DNA of 64,000 nucleotides from NCBI RefSeq assembly GCF_965203655.1, contig NZ_CBDBDD010000008.1, positions 372,001 through 436,000 on the forward strand, in the 5' to 3' direction. A program made the translations under genes and the position numbers. The stretch comes from Poriferisodalis sp965203655. GTDB lineage: Bacteria; Actinomycetota; Acidimicrobiia; Acidimicrobiales; Poriferisodalaceae. The notes beneath the pieces are model-generated. The model saw only the letters and a program-made list of their open reading frames with translations. It had not been told where the DNA came from and ran no database searches. Positions 52,427 to 63,189 of this stretch are shown piece by piece (within the stretch, counting starts at the first letter, position 1; each line of letters starts with the position of its first letter).

Positions 52427-53281
52427 ATGAGCGCTGATTTCGAATTGGAGCTGCTGAGTTCGGGGTGGGGCCTCATCGAGGGTCCCCGGGTGGACGAGCA
52501 CGACAACTTCTATTTCTCTGACGTGCCCAACGGCGGCGTGCGCCGTCGGAGGCCCGACGGCGAGATCGAGATCGTGGTCCCCAAGCGCCGGGGAGTGGGC
52601 GGCATGGTGCTGCACGCCGACGGCGGGGTCGTGGTGAGCGGGCGCAACATCCAGCACGTCACCGACGCCGGCTCGGAGGTGCTGTTCGCTCCCGACGTCG
52701 CCGGGTTCAACGACATGCACACTGATTCGTTGGGGCGCGTTTATGTTGGCTCGCTGCGGCGCAACCCGTTCGATCTGTCGGCACCCGATGAGGCCGGCGA
52801 GCTGTACCGCATCAACCTTGACGGCACAGCCGATGAGGTCTATGGCGACGTGCAACTCACCAATGGCATCGGTTTCTCGCCTGACGGGTCGCGGCTGTAC
52901 CACTCCGACAGCATGCCGGGCAGGGTTTGGGTGTCCGATGTGGACGGCGATGCGGTGACCAACCGCCGGGAGTTTGTGCGGGAGGGCAAGGTGCCCGACG
53001 GCCTGGCCGTAGACGTCGAGGGAGGCGTGTGGGTCGCGCTGGCCGAAGGCGCACGCGTGCAGCGCTACACACCCGACGGCGAGCCCGATCTCGCCGTTCC
53101 GGTTCCCGACCAGTTCGTCACCAGCGTCTGCTTCGGCGGCGCCGACATGCGTGATCTCTACATCGTGACCGGCGGGCCGTCGGACGGCGGCGGCACCTCC
53201 GGCGGCGGCTGCATCTTCCGCACTCGCGCCCCCGTTGCCGGCGTCCCGACCCCGCTGGCTCGGGTGCGCTCGGGCCGGTGA
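52427..53281 (+). CDS. SMP-30/gluconolactonase family protein
   Basis: 284 aa. Six-bladed SGL propeller: LIEGPRVDEHDNFYFSDVPNGGV (first metal Glu), the GFNDMHTDSLGRVYVGS Asn-bearing blade, LTNGIGFSPDGSRLYHSDS and VPDGLAVDVEGGVWVA (Asp ligand), then VCFGGADMRDLYI. It is a distant relative of the 32664-33587 product. It is probably translated with the following alpha/beta hydrolase (24-bp gap), suggesting lactone or ester breakdown. Confidence 0.9.
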   Translation: MSADFELELLSSGWGLIEGPRVDEHDNFYFSDVPNGGVRRRRPDGEIEIVVPKRRGVGGMVLHADGGVVVSGRNIQHVTDAGSEVLFAPDVAGFNDMHTDSLGRVYVGSLRRNPFDLSAPDEAGELYRINLDGTADEVYGDVQLTNGIGFSPDGSRLYHSDSMPGRVWVSDVDGDAVTNRREFVREGKVPDGLAVDVEGGVWVALAEGARVQRYTPDGEPDLAVPVPDQFVTSVCFGGADMRDLYIVTGGPSDGGGTSGGGCIFRTRAPVAGVPTPLARVRSGR

Positions 53282-53305
53282 GCCCCGTCCGATGAGCCCA
53301 GTCCA

Positions 53306-54079
53306 ATGAACCCCTTCTTCCGCTGGTCCTACGGTGCGCATGACGCACCGGTGCTGTTGTGCTTGCACGGCATCGGCTCGTGCGCAGATGCCTTTCTGGG
53401 TCAGCGCCCGCTCGCCGAGCGGCTGGGGATGCGGCTGGTGGCGTGGGACGCACCCGGATACCGCTATTCGGCCGACCCTGCCGATGCCCCGGGCATCGAC
53501 GGCTGGGCTGATGCGGCAGCGTCGCTGATCACGGCCGAATCAGACGGCCCGGTCGCGGTGCTGGGGGTCTCGTGGGGCGGCGTCACCGCCACTCGGCTGG
53601 TGCTGCGACACCCCGAGCTGGTCTCGGCGCTCGTGCTGGCCGACTCCAGTGCCGGGGCCGGCACCAAGCCCGAGCAGGCGGAGGCCATGCGGGCGCGCGC
53701 CGTGGACTTCGTCGACCTCGGACCCGAGGGATTCGCCGCGGCCCGGGCGCAACGGCTGGTGAGCCCTGACGCCTCCGACGAACTGCGAGCCCACGTCGCC
53801 GAAATGATGGTCCCGTCGATCCGCATGCCCTGCTACCAGTGGGCCTGCGACTCGATGGCGGAGTCGAACCACTACCCAGATCTCGGGAGCATCGCTGCGC
53901 CGACGCTGGTGGTCGTGGGCGAACACGACGAGGTCACCCCGCCCCGCACCTCGCAGCGGCTCGCCGAGGGAATCCCCGGTGCCCGCTACGTGGAGATCGC
54001 CGATGCCGGCCACCTCGCCAACCAGGAGCAGCCCGACGCATTCAACGACGTCATCGCCGACTTCCTGCCGAGCACCTGA
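53306..54079 (+). CDS. Alpha/beta hydrolase
   Basis: 257 aa. Catalytic triad visible: nucleophile Ser in LGVSWGGVTA, Asp in VVVGEHDEVTPP and His in IADAGHLANQEQP. The oxyanion-hole motif LCLHGIGSCADAF and LVAWDAPGYRYS are typical of the abhydrolase_1 (3-oxoadipate enol-lactonase-like) group. Next to an SMP-30 gene in one transcription unit; substrate unknown. Confidence 0.92.
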   Translation: MNPFFRWSYGAHDAPVLLCLHGIGSCADAFLGQRPLAERLGMRLVAWDAPGYRYSADPADAPGIDGWADAAASLITAESDGPVAVLGVSWGGVTATRLVLRHPELVSALVLADSSAGAGTKPEQAEAMRARAVDFVDLGPEGFAAARAQRLVSPDASDELRAHVAEMMVPSIRMPCYQWACDSMAESNHYPDLGSIAAPTLVVVGEHDEVTPPRTSQRLAEGIPGARYVEIADAGHLANQEQPDAFNDVIADFLPST

Positions 54080-54108
54080 CGGGTTGAGAATTCGGCGCGA
54101 GGCGCCGA

Positions 54109-54888
54109 TCAGCGCGGGGGCATCCGGATGCCGCCGTCGACCCGGATGACCTCGCCGTTCATGTAGGGGTTGGTGATGCACTCCATCACCATGAAGGCCA
54201 GCTCCTCGCCGTAGCCCAGACGTTTGGGGAACAGCACGCTCTGACCCAGGTGCGCCTTGAACTGATCTGACTGCTCGCCCTCGCCGTAGATCGGCGTGTC
54301 GATCAGGCCCGGGGCGATCGTGTTGACACGGATGCCGGTGGCGGACAGGTCCCGGGCGACGGGCAGGGTCATGCCCACGACGCCGCCCTTGGAGGCCGAG
54401 TACGCCGCCTGGCCGATCTGACCGTCGAACGCCGCGACCGAGGCCATGTTGACCACGGCTCCCCGGGATCCGTCCTCGTCGACAGGGTCGGTCTTGGCCA
54501 TCGCCGACGCTGCCTGGGCGAGCATGTTGAACGAACCGATCAGGTTCACGTTGATCACGAACCGGAACTGTTCGAGATCCATCGGCACGTTGTTGCGATC
54601 GATAGTGCGGCCGGCACGGCCCAGCCCGGCCGAGTTGACCAGCGCACGAAGCGGCCCCATCTCCGATGCGGCATCCACCGCATCGCGGGCGTCGTCGATG
54701 TCGGTGACGTTGCATCGCACGAACAGACCGCCGACCGACGAGGCCACCTCAGTGCCGAGGTCGTCCTGCAGGTCGGCGATGACGACGTGGGCGCCTGCGT
54801 CGGCAAGCTGGCGGGCGCTGGCCTCGCCGATGCCCGACGCTCCGCCGGTCACGATGGCTGAAGCTCCGGTGAGATCGAGACGCGGCAT
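54109..54888 (-). CDS. SDR-family 3-hydroxyacyl-CoA dehydrogenase-like protein
   Basis: 259 aa. Rossmann motif VTGGASGIGEASA, acidic NAD-selecting IADLQDD, LVNSAGLG, catalytic NMASVAAF...YSASK and the C-terminal VDGGIRMPPR. The whole pattern (FNMLAQAASAM, GAVVNMASVAAFDGQ, LPVARDLSATGIRVNTIAPG) is close to the type 2/HSD17B10 group of 3-hydroxyacyl-CoA dehydrogenases. GGAGG precedes the ATG at 54888. Divergent from the MFS gene. Confidence 0.92.
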   Translation of the reverse strand: MPRLDLTGASAIVTGGASGIGEASARQLADAGAHVVIADLQDDLGTEVASSVGGLFVRCNVTDIDDARDAVDAASEMGPLRALVNSAGLGRAGRTIDRNNVPMDLEQFRFVINVNLIGSFNMLAQAASAMAKTDPVDEDGSRGAVVNMASVAAFDGQIGQAAYSASKGGVVGMTLPVARDLSATGIRVNTIAPGLIDTPIYGEGEQSDQFKAHLGQSVLFPKRLGYGEELAFMVMECITNPYMNGEVIRVDGGIRMPPR

Positions 54889-54921
54889 GTTGCAGTCCTC
54901 CAAGTCGTTTGCGCCGGATCG

Positions 54922-54931
54922 AAGCTAGCGT
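54922..54931. promoter_or_regulatory. Overlapping divergent -10 boxes for the SDR and MFS genes
   Basis: TAGCGT on the + strand (54926-54931) and TAGCTT on the - strand (54927-54922) share two base pairs in the palindrome GCTAGC. The two promoters would compete for polymerase. Confidence 0.4.
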
Positions 54932-54962
54932 CGGCATTCGGCATGTCGGAGGGTCCACCGCG

Positions 54963-56234
54963 ATGAAGAGCGAGCGGGTTGCGACATTCGCCGCGCTGGG
55001 GGTCCCCGGGTTCCGGCTTCTATGGCTGAGCGGGGTGTTCTCGTTCATGAGCATCCAGATGCAGTTCCTGCTGCGTGCGCTGCTGGCCTGGGACCTCACC
55101 GAGAGCGAAGGGGCACTGGGCATAGTGTTCTTCGCGTTCGGCCTGGCGCTAGGCGTGTCGACCCTGTTCGGGGGCGTGGCAGCGGATCGACTTTCCAAGC
55201 GGCGGCTCATGCTGTTTGGGCAGCTCGTGCTGCTGCTCGGCTCGATCGGCATGGGTGTGGCGCTGGCGACCGGCGTCATCCACTTCTGGATGCTGCTCGT
55301 GTCGAGCGCGCTGCAGGGCCTGATGTTCGGCCTCATCGGACCGGCTCGCATCTCAATGACGACTGAGCTGGTGGGGCGCGAGCGGCTGGGCAACGCGATC
55401 ACGCTCTCGTCGCTGTCGCTCAGCGGCAGCCGGGTCATCGCCCCGACCGGCGCCGGGTTGCTGGCAGGGTGGGCGCTGTTCGGTCTCGCCGGGGCGTACT
55501 TCGTCTCCGCGGCCATCGCGACGCTGAGCTACGTGCTGCTGCTGCCCTTGCCGGAGACGAGCACGCGGGAGGTTTCGCCGGCTGGTACCGCCCGTCTGGC
55601 TCGTCTCGCTGTCGGCAATCCTCTGGCCGAGATCCGCCAGGGAATTCGCTACGCGATGAGCCGTCCCGAGCTTCGGCGGCCGATCCTCACGTCGATCGTC
55701 GTGATCATGTTCGGCTTCAGCTATATCGCCTTCCAGCCCGCGCTGGTCGAGGGTGTCTTCGGCCTCGGCGACCGGCAGGTCGGGTTCATTTCCGGGGCGT
55801 CGTCGATTGGTGCGGTTGCTGCGTCGATCGTTCTCGCCTCGCGTGCCGACTCGCCTGCCGCTGGCACCATTCTCATCGGTTTGGGGTATGCCTTCGGTGC
55901 CTCGGTGATCATCCTGAGCTGGGCCCCGACCTACATCTGGGCGTTAGCAATCACCGCAGTCGTCGGCGGGGCGTCGACCGGGTTCATCTCGCTCATCCAG
56001 ACCATCGTCATGCGGGCCACCGACGAGGCCTACCAGGGGCGCGTTCAATCGCTGGTGCAGCTGCCGTTCGCGGCATTCGCCATTGCCGCCGCGCCGCTGG
56101 GCGTGCTGGCGGAATGGGCTGGCGTGCGGGCCATGTTCCTGACCATGGGAATTGCCGTCACGCTCAGCATGGTCGTCTACTCGATGGCCGCCCTGAGTGA
56201 CCGCCGGCTGCCCCAGCCGACCGGTTCGCCGTAG
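54963..56234 (+). CDS. MFS transporter
   Basis: 423 aa. About twelve membrane segments in two halves. The half-1 loop motif GVAADRLSKRRLMLFGQ is the MFS motif A variant; the second-half FGLGDRQVGFISGASSIGA is the corresponding part. It resembles the TMEM/enterobactin-exporter-like MFS_3 group, which exports small molecules. GGAGGG upstream supports the ATG at 54963. Substrate unknown. Confidence 0.92.
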   Translation: MKSERVATFAALGVPGFRLLWLSGVFSFMSIQMQFLLRALLAWDLTESEGALGIVFFAFGLALGVSTLFGGVAADRLSKRRLMLFGQLVLLLGSIGMGVALATGVIHFWMLLVSSALQGLMFGLIGPARISMTTELVGRERLGNAITLSSLSLSGSRVIAPTGAGLLAGWALFGLAGAYFVSAAIATLSYVLLLPLPETSTREVSPAGTARLARLAVGNPLAEIRQGIRYAMSRPELRRPILTSIVVIMFGFSYIAFQPALVEGVFGLGDRQVGFISGASSIGAVAASIVLASRADSPAAGTILIGLGYAFGASVIILSWAPTYIWALAITAVVGGASTGFISLIQTIVMRATDEAYQGRVQSLVQLPFAAFAIAAAPLGVLAEWAGVRAMFLTMGIAVTLSMVVYSMAALSDRRLPQPTGSP

Positions 56235-56246
56235 GCGCCGGCGCTC

Positions 56247-58793
56247 TCAGCCGATCTGTTCGACGATCGAGGTCTCCGACAGGCTCGTGCGCAGGTCGGT
56301 GTCGGCCCGGGTGGGAACGTCGGGGCACCAGCGTGACATTGCGTCCTCGAGCGCCTGCTTGACCTCGACGGCCAGAGCACGGGCGTCGGACTCGTCGCAC
56401 TCGATGACCACACTGTCGTGGACGGTCTGCACCGCAGCAGCCGACGGATACCGCGCCAGCACCCTCGCCAACCGGCCGTAGGCGTCGAGCATCACATCTG
56501 CAACACCGCCCTGGACGGGTGCGTTGCGGTAGGCGTTGGCCATCTGACCGACGCGAGTGTGCAGGGCACGCTGCAGCAGGAACTGCTGGTCGTCTGCACC
56601 CATCGAGGCGCCGACCTCGTCGACCACCGCACGCCGCAGGTGCCGTTGCTCGAGCAGCTTCTCGACCGCTGGGCGCAGCGTCCCCGCGGTCGCAGGGTCC
56701 GGGGGCGCAAGCTCGAATCGCTGCAGCACCCGTTGCCAGACCGCAGCGGGACGGGGCTTTGTCGAGCAGCCGACCACCGCAGCGGCTTCACCCAGCACCC
56801 AGTCGACCGAGAAGGTGAACCGCTGGCGGCGGCCGACGGGTGTGCGGGAGCTGAACGACAGCGGCGAACCGTCAGATCGCACCACCACCGGCGCGGAGAA
56901 CGACAGCGCCCACGCCACTTCGGCCACATCGATGTCGCCGATCGCAGTGCCGCCACCACCCCGCAGCTGCCCAGAGTCGATGGCCGCAGTGCTGCTGCTG
57001 GCGAGGACGGCGTCGTGCACCTCTTCCGCGCTGTGATGCCGCCGCTGCTGGTTCCTCAGCGCCCGCCGTGCTTCGTCAGTGCGCGGCCACAGCTGCCCGA
57101 GCCTCAGCGTGAGCTGCCAGTCGGCATCGAGTTCGGTCGCGGCGAAGTGCCCGATGAAGCGGTCGCGCTCGTCAACCCACGCAGCGATGCCGGGGTAGGC
57201 CTCGAGGTAAGCCTCGATGAGCTCGTCCGCTTCCGCCCGGCTCGTGGGCACGCCCGCATCAGTCAGTCCCCGTGACAGTCCGGCACCCCGCTGGCCATAC
57301 AGGATCCCGAAGTTGATGCGCTTGGCCTTGGTGCGGAACTCCTCGTAGCGCGGACGGTCGAGTGCTGCCAATCCCGCAGGCCCGTCGAGCTGCACGCCGA
57401 ACATCCGCTCGGCGGTGGCGGTATGGATGTCGAGACCCTGCTCGAACGCCGCTCGCAGGCCCTCGTCGCCGGCGAGCTGGGTGGCGAAGCGCAGCTCGGC
57501 CTGGCTCAGGTCGGAATACACGAACACCCGACCTGGCGGGGGCTTCATGTAGGGCTTCAGCCGTGGCGTGAAGTTCTGCGCATTCGGGTTGCGGCTGGCC
57601 AGCCGGCCGGTGTTGGTGCCGACGACTTGCAGGTACTCGGGGTGCAGCCGGCCATCGGACCACAGGTGCTCGGCCATCGTGTGCCCATACGTGCTCAAGG
57701 TCTTTGACAGGTCGCGATAGGCCAGCAGCGCATCGCAGAGTTCGCCGCCTATACCCGCCAGCACCGATGCGCCGAGCGAATCAGTCGGCACTAGCGGCCG
57801 GGCGAGACCGTCGGTCTTGGTCGTCCATGCCTCCACTTCGTCGGCCGCGAAACGGTTCAGCACGCCACGTGCCTGCTGCTCGCTGTCGGGGTTCCAGCTG
57901 GGCTCGAGGCCGCCGCCGAAGAGGTCGCCTTGGCCGCCGCCGGTCAGCTCGGCCAGATGAGTGAGCACGTCGGTTCGCCGTTCCGCCAACTCGGCCAGTT
58001 CGGCTTCCCAACCGTCTGCGTCAAAGGGCAGCCCGGCGCGCTCCATGCGATCCAGGAATGGCCGGGCATCCTGCTCGAGCCGGCACACCCCCTCCAGGCC
58101 CGCCTCGGCCAGACGCTCGCGCAGCACCGTCGACACCCACAGGGTCTCCACCGCGTCGGCTGCTGCATAGGCCACCTGGGTGTCGCTGAGCGTCCCGTCA
58201 GCGGAATAGGAGAGCTGCGTGGTGGCCTTGCCCTCGACACGCAATCCCAGGTAGCGCTCGGCCGCCCACGCCAGCCCATGGAAGAAGCTGAACCCCGTCA
58301 AGCCCTGATGCAGCAGGGCATCGGCGAGCTGGGCATCCCACCAGCGCAACGATCGGACCGACGCACCAGCGTCACGGGCCGGGTAGATGAGATGGGTGTC
58401 GATCACCTGGTCGTCGAAAGTGGCGTTCCAAGCGTCGGATGCCAGATCGCGTGCCACAAGGCCGTCGACGAGCGCGGTGGCCAGCTCGCACAGGTCATGC
58501 CGAGCGACGTCGATCACCCAAGCGCGCTCCGTGCCGTCCGCTCCGCGGGTTGCCGCCGAGATCACCCGCAGCTTGGGGACTTTGCCGCGCGTGGCGGCCT
58601 CGCGCGGTTCGTAGACCGTCTCGGTGTCCACCGCTCGGGCCTCTGACGCGGCAAGGGCATCGACCAGATCGCCGAGATCATCGGGGTAGACGACCGTGAG
58701 AGGCACCTGGGCCGGGTCTCGTGTCGCGTCAGGACGCGGATCGAGCCGGCGGGTATCAGTCCAGGTGCCGGCGTGATCGCTGACGACGTTCAC
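56247..58793 (-). CDS. Family A DNA polymerase with DEDDy 3'-5' exonuclease and enlarged palm
   Basis: 848 aa. Exonuclease residues ~30-230 are complete: D56-T-E58, the WNATFDD motif (Asp127), and Y209-x3-D213. Polymerase: motif A YSDLSQAELRFATQL at ~426, motif B RTKAKRINFGILYG at 487-500, motif C VHDSVVIE at 791-798. Between B and C about 240 residues separate QG (NAPVQGGVADVM) from the end of B, far more than in PolI, so the palm/thumb contact is enlarged (two segments ~560-650 and ~665-740). No 5' nuclease domain. It is distinct from the essential PolI and may serve repair. The GTG start follows TAGGGT by 6 nt. Confidence 0.92.
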   Translation of the reverse strand: MNVVSDHAGTWTDTRRLDPRPDATRDPAQVPLTVVYPDDLGDLVDALAASEARAVDTETVYEPREAATRGKVPKLRVISAATRGADGTERAWVIDVARHDLCELATALVDGLVARDLASDAWNATFDDQVIDTHLIYPARDAGASVRSLRWWDAQLADALLHQGLTGFSFFHGLAWAAERYLGLRVEGKATTQLSYSADGTLSDTQVAYAAADAVETLWVSTVLRERLAEAGLEGVCRLEQDARPFLDRMERAGLPFDADGWEAELAELAERRTDVLTHLAELTGGGQGDLFGGGLEPSWNPDSEQQARGVLNRFAADEVEAWTTKTDGLARPLVPTDSLGASVLAGIGGELCDALLAYRDLSKTLSTYGHTMAEHLWSDGRLHPEYLQVVGTNTGRLASRNPNAQNFTPRLKPYMKPPPGRVFVYSDLSQAELRFATQLAGDEGLRAAFEQGLDIHTATAERMFGVQLDGPAGLAALDRPRYEEFRTKAKRINFGILYGQRGAGLSRGLTDAGVPTSRAEADELIEAYLEAYPGIAAWVDERDRFIGHFAATELDADWQLTLRLGQLWPRTDEARRALRNQQRRHHSAEEVHDAVLASSSTAAIDSGQLRGGGGTAIGDIDVAEVAWALSFSAPVVVRSDGSPLSFSSRTPVGRRQRFTFSVDWVLGEAAAVVGCSTKPRPAAVWQRVLQRFELAPPDPATAGTLRPAVEKLLEQRHLRRAVVDEVGASMGADDQQFLLQRALHTRVGQMANAYRNAPVQGGVADVMLDAYGRLARVLARYPSAAAVQTVHDSVVIECDESDARALAVEVKQALEDAMSRWCPDVPTRADTDLRTSLSETSIVEQIG

Positions 58794-58799
58794 GAGCGC

Positions 58800-58805
58800 A
58801 CCCTA
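58800..58805 (-). promoter_or_regulatory. -10 box (TAGGGT) for leaderless DNA polymerase gene
   Basis: On the - strand, ending 6 nt before the GTG at 58793. Confidence 0.55.
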
Positions 58806-58909
58806 CGACGGCCCTGTCACAGCCACCGGACAGCGCCCACGACGCTCAGAACGGTCGCGATGTCGGCCCGCCGATCGCGCCCGGCGACCGGCTCAGCGCC
58901 GGGTGCACC

Positions 58910-59995
58910 TCACGAGTAGCGGACTTCGATGAAGTCGTCGGGTGAGCCGTCGCCCGCCTCGGTCTCGGAGGTGATGAGATCGTGCAGGCGCTTCGCCACC
59001 GGGCCGACCGTGCCGTTGCCGATCGGGGCGCTGTCCCACTCCACGACCGGGAAGACGTGGGTGTCGCCGCCGGACATGATGAGCTCAGCGCCCGCTCGCG
59101 CCTCGTCTGCCCGAAGCGGCCGCTGCTGCACGTCACGCAGCAGGCCCTCGTCGCACAGCGGTCCGCGGGCCAGCTCGAGCAGGCGGCGCATGGTGGTGCC
59201 GTGCAGGATGCCCTCGAACGGGGGAGTGACGAACACGCCGTCGGTGCTGATGCTGCAGATGTTCAGCACGCACGCTTCTGCGATGAAGCCGTCATCGTCG
59301 ACGATGATGCCGAAAGTGCCGCCCCCGTCCGCAGCCTCGAGGTGGGTCAGGACGTTCAGCAGGTAGTTATTCGACTTGATCTGGGCCAGCAACGGGGGCT
59401 TTTGGGGCGTCTCGCGCACCGTTGCTTCGCGGAAGCCATCCCGCATCGGATCGAAGCCGCCCGAGCCGAAGCTCATCGGGTCGAGCACGACGCAGTAGAA
59501 GCACGGCTCCTCGCACTCGGCAGGCATGAACGAGAATCCTCCCGGGCCCGCCGTCAGCCAGTACCGCACGATGCCGTTGCGGGCGCCCGACGCGGCCGCC
59601 GTGTCGGCCACCATCTGGATGAGCTCGTCACGGGTCCATGGGATCTGGAGGCGTGCTCCCGACGCGCTGGCGAGCAGCCGGTCGATGTGGATGCCCAGCC
59701 GGTACAGGCGCCCGTTCACCAGCGAGCAGGTGTCGAAGACGCCGTGGCCCCGGTGCACCATGTGGTCGTCGAGGGGCACCGTCATGACCTCCGGATCGGT
59801 CACGACGCCGCCGAGGTACGAGCTGAACATGGCGTAGCAGCCGCGCTTGCCCCTGCGGCGGGCCGTCATCCGCTCGAAGGCTTCGGCCGGGCTGAGGATC
59901 CGCTGGGCGGGGCGCAGGCCGTCCGGAGGTTCACCCGATACGTCGGCGCTGCCGCCGCCCTGCTCATTGGCGATTGAAGCCGTCCGCAGCGCCAC
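58910..59995 (-). CDS. Class IV aminotransferase (D-amino-acid/branched-chain type)
   Basis: 361 aa. PLP fold-type IV: HMVHRGHGVFDTCSLVNGRLYRLGIHIDRLL (active-site loop), the cofactor Lys in LAQIKSNNYLLNVLTHLEA, and the Glu-bearing DGFIAEACVLNICSISTDG, then GILHGTTMRRLLELA. It resembles D-amino acid aminotransferases and plant-like branched-chain enzymes. The first ~50 residues are hydrophilic and extra. Role here unknown. GTG start 7 nt after TATCAT. A 116-bp gap to the polymerase gene shows nothing further. Confidence 0.9.
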   Translation of the reverse strand: MALRTASIANEQGGGSADVSGEPPDGLRPAQRILSPAEAFERMTARRRGKRGCYAMFSSYLGGVVTDPEVMTVPLDDHMVHRGHGVFDTCSLVNGRLYRLGIHIDRLLASASGARLQIPWTRDELIQMVADTAAASGARNGIVRYWLTAGPGGFSFMPAECEEPCFYCVVLDPMSFGSGGFDPMRDGFREATVRETPQKPPLLAQIKSNNYLLNVLTHLEAADGGGTFGIIVDDDGFIAEACVLNICSISTDGVFVTPPFEGILHGTTMRRLLELARGPLCDEGLLRDVQQRPLRADEARAGAELIMSGGDTHVFPVVEWDSAPIGNGTVGPVAKRLHDLITSETEAGDGSPDDFIEVRYS

Positions 59996-60002
59996 GTCGT
60001 CG

Positions 60003-60008
60003 ATGATA
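60003..60008 (-). promoter_or_regulatory. -10 box (TATCAT) for leaderless class IV aminotransferase
   Basis: On the - strand, ending 7 nt before the GTG at 59995. Confidence 0.55.
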
Positions 60009-60028
60009 CGTGGGCCGGGTCGCCTGGC

Positions 60029-62443
<2,415 letters not shown>

Positions 62444-62449
62444 GGGCGC

Positions 62450-62455
62450 AGCGTA
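62450..62455 (-). promoter_or_regulatory. -10 box (TACGCT) for leaderless copper ATPase
   Basis: On the - strand, ending 6 nt before the ATG at 62443. No copper-operator palindrome (CsoR/CueR type) was recognised nearby. Confidence 0.55.
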
Positions 62456-62492
62456 ATGAGAACGATGACCGTCCCGCCCCGGCGGGCCCGCG

Positions 62493-62498
62493 TAGCCT
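62493..62498 (+). promoter_or_regulatory. -10 box (TAGCCT) for leaderless pgsA
   Basis: Ends 8 nt before the ATG at 62507 and selects that start over the in-frame 62456, which lies inside the divergent promoter region. Confidence 0.55.
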
Positions 62499-62506
62499 CC
62501 CCATGG

Positions 62507-63106
62507 ATGGGGGTGCCGGAGGAGCAGGACACGCCCCCGACGTTCGGGCCGACAGCGCTCGCGACGCCTGCCAATCTCGTCACCGTTGCCCGCATCGCGG
62601 CGTCGCCGGTGTTCATCTGGATGATCGCAGCGTGGGGGCCCCGCTGGGCCACATTCTGGACCGGCTTCGCCATCGCGATGACCGACTATCTCGATGGTCT
62701 GCTGGCGCGCCGGCACGGAGCGACCCGGGCGGGCGCCTTCTTGGACCCGCTCGCCGACAAGGTGCTCGTGCTCGGCGGGCTCGCCGCGCTGGCGTGGAAC
62801 GGGCAGTTCCATGCGGTGCCCGTCATTGTCATTGCGGTACGTGAGCTGGCGATCAGCGCCTACCGGTCGCGTGCCGGGCGCAAGGGCATCTCGGTGCCTG
62901 CCACCCAGCTCGCGAAATGGAAGACGTTCGTGCAGCTGTGGGCGATCGGTTTCGCGGTCATGCCATCGCTCGCGACACACGCCCACTGGGTGGCCACGCT
63001 GACGCTGTGGGTTGCGGTGGTTCTCACCGTGTGGACCGGCTGGTCATATCTGCGCTCGGCTCGCGGCGCGGCTGCGCCCCAGCCCGGCGACGACCGGGGC
63101 GACTGA
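62507..63106 (+). CDS. pgsA: CDP-diacylglycerol-glycerol-3-phosphate phosphatidyltransferase-like
   Basis: 199 aa. CDP-alcohol phosphatidyltransferase that makes phosphatidylglycerol phosphate from the CDP-DAG produced by CdsA. Signature YLDGLLARRHGATRAGAFLD then PLADK: the DGxxAR...G...D...D pattern is complete but the spacer between AR and G is 7 residues rather than the canonical 8. Start LATPANLVTVARI is typical. Several membrane helices follow, ending in a charged tail. Next to cinA as in many Actinobacteria. Confidence 0.92.
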   Translation: MGVPEEQDTPPTFGPTALATPANLVTVARIAASPVFIWMIAAWGPRWATFWTGFAIAMTDYLDGLLARRHGATRAGAFLDPLADKVLVLGGLAALAWNGQFHAVPVIVIAVRELAISAYRSRAGRKGISVPATQLAKWKTFVQLWAIGFAVMPSLATHAHWVATLTLWVAVVLTVWTGWSYLRSARGAAAPQPGDDRGD

Positions 63107-63175
63107 GGCGTCATTGAAGTGTCACTGAGGCGTCAGGGCCTGCCGGATTCTCGGCCGGGACCCCAGTCGCACTAC

Positions 63176-63181
63176 TAGGTT
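63176..63181 (+). promoter_or_regulatory. -10 box (TAGGTT) for leaderless cinA
   Basis: Ends 8 nt before the ATG at 63190. Confidence 0.5.
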
Positions 63182-63189
63182 CACCCCCG

